Below, piece by piece: positions 53,453-60,731 of a DNA stretch of 64,000 bases (position 1 is its first letter; each line of letters opens with the position of its first letter). The notes beneath the pieces were generated by a model that made no database searches, was not told where the DNA came from, and saw nothing but the letters and a program-made list of their open reading frames with translations. The stretch is from assembly GCF_000218895.1 (NCBI RefSeq), contig NC_015703.1:6089001-6153000 (forward strand), in the 5' to 3' direction. Source of the stretch: Runella slithyformis DSM 19594 (GTDB lineage Bacteria > Bacteroidota > Bacteroidia > Cytophagales > Spirosomataceae). Made by a program: the position numbers and the translations under genes.

Positions 53453-53609
53453 CAGTTGTTGAGCAGGATATAGGCACTTTAAGGGGCCGCAGGGGCAAAA
53501 CCCACCACGGGATTGAATCCTATATCCTGTTTTTATCCAAACATCAAATAGAAATCCGGGTAAAACCCATTAGCCAAGGTGTTGATGGCGGATAAAATCT
53601 CAACAACTG
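53453..53609 (+). ncRNA. Candidate bridge RNA of IS110 copy A
   Basis: An 11-bp outer stem (CAGTTGTTGAG 53453-53463 with CTCAACAACTG 53599-53609) encloses two stem-loops. Loop 1, closed by CAGGATATAGG/CCTATATCCTG, contains GGGGCCGC (53483-53490), identical to the element's left end, and CACGGGATT (53506-53514), complementary to its right end AATCCCGTG. Loop 2, closed by TATCC..ATCAA/TTGAT..GGATA, contains GGTAAAA, identical to the right target flank. This is the donor-loop/target-loop plan of bridge RNAs. Confidence 0.65.
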
Positions 53610-53645
53610 TACTGTAAAATACACAAACTCTTAACATCAACCATC

Positions 53646-54650
53646 ATGGAAACACAGTATTTTATCGGTATTGACATCTCCAAAGAAAGTTTGAATTGGG
53701 CAGTTTGTAGTTCTAATAAGATTATCTTAGAACATGTTTCGGGTAATGATATAAAGAGCATAACCAAAACTGTAATAAGCCTACAAAGGCAGTTAAATTT
53801 TAAACTTGGAAGTGCCGTTTTGCATGGAACACACCGGGATTTATCACACTCGTTTATTGAAATATCTGCTGAGTCGCAAAGCTGCAATTTGGTTGGAATC
53901 AGGTAGCCAAATAAAGTACTCAATGGGCGATGTCAGAGGCAAGAATGACATCATTGATGCCCAGCGTATTGCTCGTTATGCTTATAAAAATCGCGATGAA
54001 ATCAAGCTTTATGTGCCTCCCAGGGCTATAATTGATCAATTGGACAATCTGCTTGACATTCGTGACAGGTTAGTAAAAGTACGCCAAATTTGTCTGACTG
54101 CCTTGAATGAGCAGAAGTCTTGTGAAGCTAATAAAACCCTCACAAAAGACACAAAAAATACTCTGCTCATACGCTCAAAGGAGTCGAAACTGATTTGCAA
54201 ACCCTCGAAAAGCAGATTAAAGAACTCATTGATTCTGATCCTCAGCTCAAATCACTCTTTGACAACATCACCTCTATTCCCGGAGTTGGTACTGTTACTG
54301 CGGCTAAATGTATTGTCATAACAGACGAATTTAAAAAGTTCGAGAATGCCAAACAACTGGCTTGCCATGCCGGGGTTGTACCTTTTGAAAATAGCTCTGG
54401 CAGCAGTTTACACTCAAAGCCCAAAGTCAGCAAAAAGCTCACAAAGGAATAAAAGCCACCTTATCTAATTGTGTCATGTCAGCCATGAGATATAACACTC
54501 ATTTTAAGGCTTACTATGAACGAAAACTCAAAGAAGGCAAAAACAAGTTCACCGTTTTTAATGCCATGAAGAACAAGCTGGTCAGGCTTATTTTTCTTTA
54601 GCCAAGCAGGGTAAAAATATGACGAAAATTATACTTATTCACTTGTTTGA
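53646..54650 (+). pseudogene. IS110 transposase, copy A, frameshifted
   Basis: Encodes the same protein as copy B but broken by indels: T6 to T4 near 53818, A7 to A6 near 54154 and A6 to A5 near 54432 (relative to copy B). Frames in order give METQYFIGIDISKESLNWAV (RuvC-like DEDD N-domain), the middle RGKNDIIDAQRIARYAYKN, and the transposase_20 part SIPGVGTVTAAKCIVITDEF. Every difference from copy B is in a homopolymer run, so some or all may be sequencing errors. Confidence 0.85.
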
Positions 54651-54669
54651 ATCATAGAAATCCCGTGCG

Positions 54670-55181
54670 GTAAAAGGTACACCCGGCTCAAACGCAAATG
54701 CGAGCACAGCCTCTTGATGGTACATTAAGCGCTGTAGCAAATTGCGTCCCTTGGTTCTTTTAGGTTTGCCCGGACGACCATTAGATTTAATGAAGCTGAT
54801 GGCAGGATGTTCTTCCCGGTCTGCCTGCCGGCAAATTTGTTGGTAACGTATTCTCCAGCAGGCTTGTTGGTCAAGATGAATCGGCCCATGTCGAGTGGCT
54901 TGGTAAGCCTCCATCAAGTACTCGTGCATGGCTTTAGCCCACGGACGGCCTTGTTCAATGAGAGCTTGTAGTTCTCGTAATAAATGCGCTCCACAGAGAC
55001 TGTGCCGTCCGTTTCCTACCGTGAAATACGACGCCCGGCAATCATGGACAGCCCAATTGGTACACTCAGGAAAAATACTTTTCTGTGATAAAAGGGCTTG
55101 TTGGCCTCGTTTATCATGAATAAAAAAATACGTGTATTGCTCATTGCTTGCTGAATGAAGCCATTTTAAACCACCTTCAAC
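54670..55181 (-). pseudogene. IS66 transposase TnpC, middle fragment
   Basis: One open minus-strand frame covers VEGGLKWLHSASNEQYTYFF, HDKRGQQALLSQKSIFPECT, the LCGAHLLRELQALIEQG block and GRPGKPKRTKGRNLLQRL to EPGVPFT. This is the DDE region between the second and last catalytic residues of IS66 TnpC. It is bounded on each side by an IS110 copy, in opposite orientations. Its open frame shows that tnpC was intact when the IS110 copies inserted. Confidence 0.88.
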
Positions 55182-55250
55182 CGCTCGGGATTTCTATGAT
55201 TCAAACAAGTGAATAAGTATAATTTTCGTCATATTTTTTACCCTGCTTGG

Positions 55251-56210
55251 CTAAAGAAAAATAAGCCTGACCAGCTTGTTCTTCATGGCATTAAAAACGG
55301 TGAACTTGTTTTTGCCTTCTTTGAGTTTTCGTTCATAGTAAGCCTTAAAATGAGTGTTATATCTCATGGCTGACATGACACAATTAGATAAGGTGGCTTT
55401 TATTCCTTTGTGAGCTTTTTTGCTGACTTTGGGCTTTGAGTGTAAACTGCTGCCAGAGCTATTTTCAAAAGGTACAACCCCGGCATGGCAAGCCAGTTGT
55501 TTGGCATTCTCGAACTTTTTAAATTCGTCTGTTATGACAATACATTTAGCCGCAGTAACAGTACCAACTCCGGGAATAGAGGTGATGTTGTCAAAGAGTG
55601 ATTTGAGCTGAGGATCAGAATCAATGAGTTCTTTAATCTGCTTTTCGAGGGTTTGCAAATCAGTTTCGACTCCTTTGAGCGTATGAGCAGAGTATTTTTT
55701 TGTGTCTTTTGTGAGGGTTTTATTAGCTTCACAAGACTTCTGCTCATTCAAGGCAGTCAGACAAATTTGGCGTACTTTTACTAACCTGTCACGAATGTCA
55801 AGCAGATTGTCCAATTGATCAATTATAGCCCTGGGAGGCACATAAAGCTTGATTTCATCGCGATTTTTATAAGCATAACGAGCAATACGCTGGGCATCAA
55901 TGATGTCATTCTTGCCTCTGACATCGCCCATTGAGTACTTTATTTGGCTACCTGATTCCAACCAAATTGCAGCTTTGCGACTCAGCAGATATTTCAATAA
56001 ACGAGTGTGATAAATCCCGGTGTGTTCCATGCAAAAAACGGCACTTCCAAGTTTAAAATTTAACTGCCTTTGTAGGCTTATTACAGTTTTGGTTATGCTC
56101 TTTATATCATTACCCGAAACATGTTCTAAGATAATCTTATTAGAACTACAAACTGCCCAATTCAAACTTTCTTTGGAGATGTCAATACCGATAAAATACT
56201 GTGTTTCCAT
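55251..56210 (-). CDS. IS110 family transposase, copy B
   Basis: 319 residues. N-terminal DEDD/RuvC-like domain (FIGIDISKESLNWAV, then FCMEHTGIYHTRLL and RGKNDIIDAQRIARY) and C-terminal transposase_20 domain (NITSIPGVGTVTAAKCIV, CHAGVVPFENSSGSS, with the Ser region used by the family). The frame stops at NKLVRLIFL. One extra T in the run before CTTTAG would continue it as AKQGKKYDENYTYSLV and stop at 55201, the usual length. So even this copy may carry a homopolymer deletion at its C-terminus. Confidence 0.88.
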   Translation of the reverse strand: METQYFIGIDISKESLNWAVCSSNKIILEHVSGNDIKSITKTVISLQRQLNFKLGSAVFCMEHTGIYHTRLLKYLLSRKAAIWLESGSQIKYSMGDVRGKNDIIDAQRIARYAYKNRDEIKLYVPPRAIIDQLDNLLDIRDRLVKVRQICLTALNEQKSCEANKTLTKDTKKYSAHTLKGVETDLQTLEKQIKELIDSDPQLKSLFDNITSIPGVGTVTAAKCIVITDEFKKFENAKQLACHAGVVPFENSSGSSLHSKPKVSKKAHKGIKATLSNCVMSAMRYNTHFKAYYERKLKEGKNKFTVFNAMKNKLVRLIFL

Positions 56211-56247
56211 GATGGTTGATGTTAAGAGTTTGTGTATTTTTACAGTA

Positions 56248-56404
56248 CAGTTGTTGAGATTTTATCCGCCATCAACACCTTGGCTAATGGGTTTTACCCG
56301 GATTTCTATTTGATGTTTGGATAAAAACAGGATATAGGATTCAATCCCGTGGTGGGTTTTGCCCCTGCGGCCCCTTAAAGTGCCTATATCCTGCTCAACA
56401 ACTG
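56248..56404 (-). ncRNA. Candidate bridge RNA of IS110 copy B
   Basis: Identical on the minus strand to the 157-nt structured segment of copy A: outer 11-bp stem and two internal loops with the donor-like guides. In this copy the right end reads AATCCCGAG, so the right-donor guide pairs over 7 rather than 9 nt. Confidence 0.6.
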
Positions 56405-56464
56405 AAAAGTAAACTTACCAGTTTCTTGGTTTTGTTCAATCACACAAATCTAAAGGCGGCCCCG

Positions 56465-56605
56465 TCGTAGTCCCGTTTCATCAAAATGGAACACGGGGGC
56501 TTCTTTGAGACGTTCTTTGATGTGAGTCTCTATCGGAGTCAGTTGCTCATAAAGTTTGGTTTGAGCACTTATCAGCGTGGCCGGATTGTAGGCATAGCCC
56601 ATCAA
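56465..56605 (-). pseudogene. IS66 transposase TnpC, N-side fragment
   Basis: The minus strand encodes AYNPATLISAQTKLYEQLTP and IKERLKEAPVFHFDETGLR, the segment with the first catalytic Asp of IS66 TnpC. Upstream coding sequence is lost: near 56605 it abuts an ISAs1-type transposase fragment on the other strand. The exact junction is uncertain by about 15 bp. Confidence 0.82.
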
Positions 56606-57112
56606 AAACGCTGGTTTTCTGTGGATGGAAAAGAGCTGAGGGGCAGTATTCAAGCCGGACAGACACGCGGTGAAGTATGTGTGTCGGCACTTGCTCATCA
56701 GAATCAGCAGGTGGTCGCACAGACTTTCTACAATGGTTCAAAAGAAAGTGACCGACCGGCAGTGAGCCACTTGTTGGAGCATGCGAGTTTATGGGGGCAA
56801 AAAGTCACGCTCGACGCTTTACATTTACGCCCATTAACATTGCAATCAATTCATACCGCAAATGGGGTTTATGTGGTGGGACTCAAAGCCAATCAGGCCC
56901 ATTTATACCGATACTGCATTTGTCGGAGCTTATTCAACAATCCTGACTACGAGCAAGTGGACATAACAACTAAGCGCCACTCAACAGCCGTTTGGGCGTT
57001 TATCCCTGCTTTTTATAAAGTAAAAAGCATCTGTGACTTCGCTTCGCTGCGGGGAGCTTTGACGGCCTTAATGAGCTTATTTCGCTTCCATCATCTCACA
57101 CAACAAAGGAGA
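56600..57112 (+). pseudogene. ISAs1-type transposase remnant
   Basis: The plus strand encodes RWFSVDGKELRGSIQAGQTRGE, then ALAHQNQQVVAQTFYNGSKESDRP and LWGQKVTLDALHLRPLTLQS, GVYVVGLKANQAHLYRYC. These match the DDE core of ISAs1/H-repeat transposases. The N-terminus is missing and the similarity fades after about 56960, so both ends are lost. It is joined to an IS66 fragment on its left. Confidence 0.8.
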
Positions 57113-57116
57113 ACGG

Positions 57117-57326
57117 ATGATGACTGCTGAAAATCAAACCACTGCAAAATTTCCCACCCACACGGTTTATTACCTGAAAAACAAAGAAGGCAGCGAAAAG
57201 CCTGACTGGATCAAAGCAGGTGCTTCCTGGGAAAACAGTGGCCGAAAAGGCCTGAACCTTTCCCTTACTGTTCTGGGCCAACCGATTTCTGTCGTTGTTT
57301 GTAAGAACAAGCCAAGGGAAACCTAA
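57117..57326 (+). CDS. Small hypothetical protein
   Basis: 69 residues with AAAGGAGA 5-12 nt before the first of two adjacent ATGs, a stronger ribosome site than its neighbours have. Sequence TAKFPTHTVYYLKNKEGSEKPDWIKAGASWENSGRKGLNLSLTVL suggests a small beta-rich fold. Similar short proteins occur in accessory DNA, but I cannot name a function. It lies between the ISAs1 remnant and the DUF4143 ATPase. Confidence 0.6.
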   Translation: MMTAENQTTAKFPTHTVYYLKNKEGSEKPDWIKAGASWENSGRKGLNLSLTVLGQPISVVVCKNKPRET

Positions 57327-57410
57327 GCTGAAATCGGGCTGAGGTCGACCTCAACCCGATTTTCCATAAAAAGGCCAAATTTGCGTTTATTGGCAGATAT
57401 TTTAAAAAAT

Positions 57411-57453
57411 CATCCTTGCAAATCAAACACAATGTGTTATAATTGCAAGGATG
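57411..57453 (+). promoter_or_regulatory. Nested hairpin covering the start codon of the DUF4143 gene
   Basis: CATCCTTGCAA (57411-57421) pairs perfectly with TTGCAAGGATG (57443-57453), whose last three bases are the start codon. Inside lies a second dyad AACACA-A-TGTGTT. The structure could act as an operator or hide the start codon in RNA. Confidence 0.6.
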
Positions 57454-58626
57454 ATTATACGTAAAGCCACCTTAGAAATAGCGCAGTTGCTGGAAGAATT
57501 TCCCGCCGTCGGCGTTTTGGGCCCCCGTCAGGTGGGCAAAACGACCTTGGCCGAGGAGTTGGCGGCGGCCATGCGCCCGCAGCCCGTTTACCTTGATTTG
57601 GAAAGCCCCAAAGATCGGGCAAAGTTAAGTGAACCCGAAGATTATTTTGAACTGCATCAACACCAGCTCGTCATTTTAGATGAGATCCAACGGATGCCGG
57701 AGTTATTTTCTATCCTCCGGGGGGTGATCGACCGTCGGCGCAGGCAGGGCCGGAAAGCAGGGCAGTTTTTAATTTTAGGTTCCGCCTCTCTGGATTTGCT
57801 GAAACAGTCCTCGGAGTCACTCGCCGGACGAATTGCCTATAAGGAACTTTCCGGTTTTAACGTTTCGGAAATCGCAGCTACAGCTGCCACCCGCGAGCAG
57901 TTGTGGCTGCGGGGCGGTTTCCCCGACAGTTTTCTGGCAAAAAGTGACGCCGGCAGCCTGAGATGGCGTCTCAATTTTATCAATACCTATCTGGAACGGG
58001 ATGTACCGCAATTCGGGCCGCGTATTCCGGCCGTTACGTTACGGCGATTATGGACGATGTTGGCCCACAGTCAGGGAGGGCAGTTGAACACAGCACAGCT
58101 GGGGGCCAATCTGGACATTGCTGCGCCGACCGCCAAACGCTATATTGAATTGCTGGAAGATTTATTGCTGATCCGCACCCTCCGCCCGTGGTCGGGTAAT
58201 ATCGGAAAACGGCTGGTCAGAGCACCCAAAGTCTACATTCGTGACAGCGGATTGACCCATGCGCTGCTTAACCTGACAACCCTTGATGATGTGCTTGGGC
58301 ATCCCGTCGTCGGAGCGAGTTGGGAAGGTTTCGTCATGGAAAACCTGTTATCGGTACTGCCTTCGGGAATGACGCCGTGGTTTTATCGCACGGCTGCGGG
58401 GGCAGAAATTGGTTTGGTGATCGAGAAAAACAGCCAACAGCGCTACGCCATCGAAATAAAACGCTCTCAGGCTCCGTCGGTTTCCAAAGGATTTTATTTG
58501 GGGTGCGAAGACATAGAGGCTGCCAAGCGGTTTGTCATTTATCCGGGCACGGAAAAATTTCCGATTTTGAAAAACGTCACGGCCGTTTCGTTGCCGGATA
58601 TGATGGATGAAATGCAGCGGTGGTAA
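57451..58626 (+). CDS. AAA ATPase with DUF4143 domain
   Basis: 391 residues. N-terminal AAA_14 ATPase: Walker A GPRQVGKTTLAEEL (about 24-37), Walker B HQLVILDEIQRMPELF (about 70-85) and sensor FLILGSASLDLLKQ. C-terminal DUF4143 (about 180-390) with RLWTMLAHSQGGQLNTAQLGANLDIAAPTAKRYIELLEDLLLIRTL and a PD-(D/E)xK-like end AAGAEIGLVIEKNSQQRYAIEIKRS. Function unknown; such genes spread horizontally and are common in accessory DNA. The start codon is embedded in a stable hairpin. Confidence 0.88.
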   Translation: MIIRKATLEIAQLLEEFPAVGVLGPRQVGKTTLAEELAAAMRPQPVYLDLESPKDRAKLSEPEDYFELHQHQLVILDEIQRMPELFSILRGVIDRRRRQGRKAGQFLILGSASLDLLKQSSESLAGRIAYKELSGFNVSEIAATAATREQLWLRGGFPDSFLAKSDAGSLRWRLNFINTYLERDVPQFGPRIPAVTLRRLWTMLAHSQGGQLNTAQLGANLDIAAPTAKRYIELLEDLLLIRTLRPWSGNIGKRLVRAPKVYIRDSGLTHALLNLTTLDDVLGHPVVGASWEGFVMENLLSVLPSGMTPWFYRTAAGAEIGLVIEKNSQQRYAIEIKRSQAPSVSKGFYLGCEDIEAAKRFVIYPGTEKFPILKNVTAVSLPDMMDEMQRW

Positions 58627-58933
58627 GCAGAGCAGGGGACCGTAACGGAAGCGTTGTTTACCGACGACCCGGTAAAAGGATACTTACTCGCTGCCTGATC
58701 TTTCTTTGGATAAAAACCGATAAAGGGTTATTGACAGGGTTGAATACAGACATGCATTATATGTCCCGCTTTATTGGGGTGTTATACGCAATATCTGACA
58801 CTACCCTTTTTCGAATCCATCCCTTTTATTTTTACCAATGAGTCGTGCGCCGATAAAAATAAACCGAATATTTCGAAACGGGTGTTTCCCAATGAATTTA
58901 GGATCAATTCCAAAAGTTGTGGAGTAACTTGGA

Positions 58934-59917
58934 TTAAGCATATAACTGCGTTAGCCGATAAAGAAAGAATTCTACATTCCTTACCCCTCTGAACTGAGCT
59001 CGAAAAGCTTTAATCTTGGCATTAAAAGATTCGGCAGACGCGTTCGTACTTCGATTATCAAAATAGTTAAGGATGGTTTCATAATGGTTTTGAATAGAAC
59101 GCGCCACCGTGTTGAAGGCTTTAAATCCTGACTGACGAACCTTTTCATGCCATTTGGCCAGTCTGGCCAATCCATAAAGTTTATCAGTAGTATTCTCAAA
59201 AATATGGCTCAAGGCCATCGTTAACTCATAGGCTTTTTTCAAATCAGGATAGCGCTCAAAAAGTAGTGTTGCCCTTTGTTTTTGATTCTCTGTCCAATCT
59301 TTCTCCTTTTTGTAGAGCACATACCTGCTGCGAGCTAATAATTGTTTAAGGGTGTCTCCATTAGCGAGAACTTCAGCATGGTAAGGTTGTTGACTGATTT
59401 TAGCTTGTTCTATGGCTTCATTTTCGGCATCTATGGCCTGCCATCGATACTTGATCCTGATTTCCTGTAAAGCTTCGGAGGCCAATTTCTGTACATGGAA
59501 ACGGTCAGTGACTTGGGTAGCCAAAGGGAAACAGCGCTTGGCGATTAAAGCCATATTACCGGCCATGTCCAGCGTAATTTCAAGGACTTTTTTACGAGGT
59601 CTTACAGGTATCCTGCGAAGAATTTCAATGACTGTTTCAGCCTTTGTACCCGCAATAATTGCTACAATGCTCCCTTTTCTGCCTTTGGCTGCTTTATTGG
59701 TAAGAATAGTGTATAACTCCCCATCAGATAACGAGGTTTCATCAATGGAAAGATGAGTCCCCATATTTTGAGGGTATAACAGCCATAGTTTAGCATTAGA
59801 CTTTTGATTCCAATGTTTGAATCCACCTTGGCAATCTTTGTAGTGACGAAGCAGATTCCGACCCTTCACGCCATAAAACTCTCCGATTGAATTTGTACTA
59901 TTCGGATTCGTATCCAC
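58934..59917 (-). CDS. ISAon1 family transposase
   Basis: 327 residues, apparently starting at a GTG. ISL3/ISAon1-type DDE transposase: LSIDETSLSDGELYTILTNK (first Asp), EITLDMAGNMALIAKRCFP (second Asp), FHVQKLASEALQEIR, and STNASAESFNAKIKAFRAQF (Glu). The end RNVEFFLYRLTQLYA is the expected C-terminus, so it looks full length. It overlaps the upstream frame by 20 nt and lies in the +1 frame relative to it; the family is known to be split this way. Confidence 0.9.
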   Translation of the reverse strand: MDTNPNSTNSIGEFYGVKGRNLLRHYKDCQGGFKHWNQKSNAKLWLLYPQNMGTHLSIDETSLSDGELYTILTNKAAKGRKGSIVAIIAGTKAETVIEILRRIPVRPRKKVLEITLDMAGNMALIAKRCFPLATQVTDRFHVQKLASEALQEIRIKYRWQAIDAENEAIEQAKISQQPYHAEVLANGDTLKQLLARSRYVLYKKEKDWTENQKQRATLLFERYPDLKKAYELTMALSHIFENTTDKLYGLARLAKWHEKVRQSGFKAFNTVARSIQNHYETILNYFDNRSTNASAESFNAKIKAFRAQFRGVRNVEFFLYRLTQLYA

Positions 59918-60260
59918 TGATACCTTTTAAAAAATTCGCGAATTCACTTGTCATTCGCGTTCCTTTGCTTACTTCTGCCCAGTCTCTGTAAACTACTTTA
60001 CCTGTTTGGGTATTGAGCCATCGGCGGCGCTTAATGTGAAGAAAGACCTTTTGCCCACGCAGGGGAAAGTCTTGGACAGTTATGGGCGCAAAAAAACCTT
60101 TGGATAACAAATTTTTCCGCTCAGAGTCTCGATCGTCTGTATTTTTCTCTGTAAGATGGATATGGAAGACACCCTCTTGGCGGTTAATAGTAGTCAATTC
60201 AAAATTTTCCAAAATGAACTCGGGCAACAGGAACTGAACGATAGGTAGGAAACTCTCCAA
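59898..60260 (-). CDS. ISAon1 family transposase N-terminal region protein
   Basis: 120 residues: MESFLPIVQFLLPEFILENFEL..., FAPITVQDFPLRGQKVFLHIKRRRW, NTQTGKVVYRDWAEVSKGTRMTSEF. This is the N-terminal DNA-binding part of ISAon1-type transposases, encoded separately. Near its end the message carries U-UUU-UUA followed by AAA. Removing one A there would fuse it to the downstream frame, so either frameshifting or coupled re-initiation joins the two. Confidence 0.85.
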   Translation of the reverse strand: MESFLPIVQFLLPEFILENFELTTINRQEGVFHIHLTEKNTDDRDSERKNLLSKGFFAPITVQDFPLRGQKVFLHIKRRRWLNTQTGKVVYRDWAEVSKGTRMTSEFANFLKGISGYESE

Positions 60261-60263
60261 AGC

Positions 60264-60401
60264 AAGTACGTTTGATTAAAAGCATAAACTTAAAAAAATC
60301 CAACCTCCTCCACAACTTTTGAACTTGATCCCAAGTACGTTTGATTAAAAGCATAAACTTAAAAAAATCCAACCTCCTCCACAACTTTTGAACTTGATCC
60401 C
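60264..60401. repeat. 69-bp perfect tandem duplication at the right end of the ISAon1 element
   Basis: Two identical 69-bp units (60264-60332 and 60333-60401), each beginning AAGTACGTTTGATTAAAAGC and ending with the IS terminal sequence GAACTTGATCCC. A further partial TTGATCCC follows. The duplication keeps reading frame (23 codons) in the leftward direction. Confidence 0.9.
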
Positions 60402-60442
60402 TTGATCCCTGCTTTTCCGAATGACCCTAAAATGTTGTACCA

Positions 60443-60478
60443 ATAAAAAAAGCAGTTACAACTTTTGGTCGTAACTGC
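60443..60478 (-). terminator. Terminator of the tRNA-Phe gene
   Basis: On the minus strand GCAGTTAC and GTAACTGC form a stem followed by a run of seven Ts, 13 nt past the tRNA 3' end. Confidence 0.75.
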
Positions 60479-60490
60479 CTGATTTTTAGG

Positions 60491-60563
60491 TGGTGATGGA
60501 CGGAATCGAACCGCCGACACAAGGATTTTCAGTCCTTTGCTCTACCGACTGAGCTACATCACC
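60491..60563 (-). tRNA. tRNA-Phe (GAA)
   Basis: 73 nt. Acceptor stem GGTGATG/CATCACC, D-arm GCTC..GAGC, anticodon stem AAGGA/TCCTT with loop CTGAAAA (anticodon GAA), and T-loop TTCGATT in a GGCGG/CCGTC stem. The CCA end is not encoded. A TACCTTTG promoter box lies 34 nt upstream. The 3' end faces the mobile-element zone. Confidence 0.95.
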
Positions 60564-60596
60564 GTGTCAGTCGCTTTCCCTATTGATTTGGGACTG

Positions 60597-60604
60597 CAAA
60601 GGTA
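60597..60604 (-). promoter_or_regulatory. -7 promoter element (TACCTTTG) of tRNA-Phe
   Basis: Exact TAnnTTTG match on the minus strand, 34 nt before the mature tRNA 5' end. Confidence 0.5.
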
Positions 60605-60707
60605 GGGAAGTGATTTATATAACGCAACTTTTTCGGTAAAAAAATAGGCTTTTTTATTTGCAAAAAACGCCTATTCGGAGGTAACTATGCTGTTTTACAG
60701 CGAATAA

Positions 60708-60731
60708 GGAGAATAAAAATTTTTATTCTCC
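60708..60731 (-). terminator. Terminator at the end of the large lipoprotein gene
   Basis: A 24-bp perfect palindrome GGAGAATAAAAA/TTTTTATTCTCC that contains the stop codon of the leftward gene. The stem is AT-rich in its centre, so strength is uncertain. Confidence 0.5.

Larger units (their letters stand above)
53393..54669 (+). mobile_element. IS110-family insertion sequence, copy A
   Basis: 1277 bp, ends CGGGGCCGCC...AATCCCGTGCG, without terminal inverted repeats or an obvious target duplication, as expected for IS110. Ends were set by comparison with inverted copy B (55182-56464) and by the in-frame continuity of the interrupted IS66 gene; they may be off by up to 3 bp. A 253-bp non-coding left end precedes the transposase, the layout of the IS110 group proper. 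Confidence 0.88.
55182..56464 (-). mobile_element. IS110-family insertion sequence, copy B
   Basis: 1283 bp, inverted relative to copy A. It appears identical except for homopolymer lengths (6 bp longer in total) and one terminal base (AATCCCGAGCG versus AATCCCGTGCG). It is inserted in the same IS66 gene just after the DETGLR codons. Confidence 0.88.
58901..60400 (-). mobile_element. ISAon1-type (ISL3-like) insertion sequence
   Basis: About 1.5 kb. The left end GGATCAATTCCAAAAGTTGT (then GGAG..) is an imperfect inverted repeat of the right end, which read inward is GGATCAAGTTCAAAAGTTGT (then GGAG..). Between them lie the two transposase frames. The right end is tandemly duplicated (69-bp unit). 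No clear target duplication is visible. Confidence 0.8.

Noticed and set aside
59898-59940. Classical -1 frameshift on U-UUU-UUA joining the two ISAon1 frames
   Set aside because: The downstream frame is +1 (or -2), not -1, relative to the first, so that slippery heptamer would not give the fusion; re-initiation at the overlapping GTG is at least as likely.
60264-60401. Possible CRISPR array
   Set aside because: Only two directly abutting identical units without spacers; this is a tandem duplication of an IS end.
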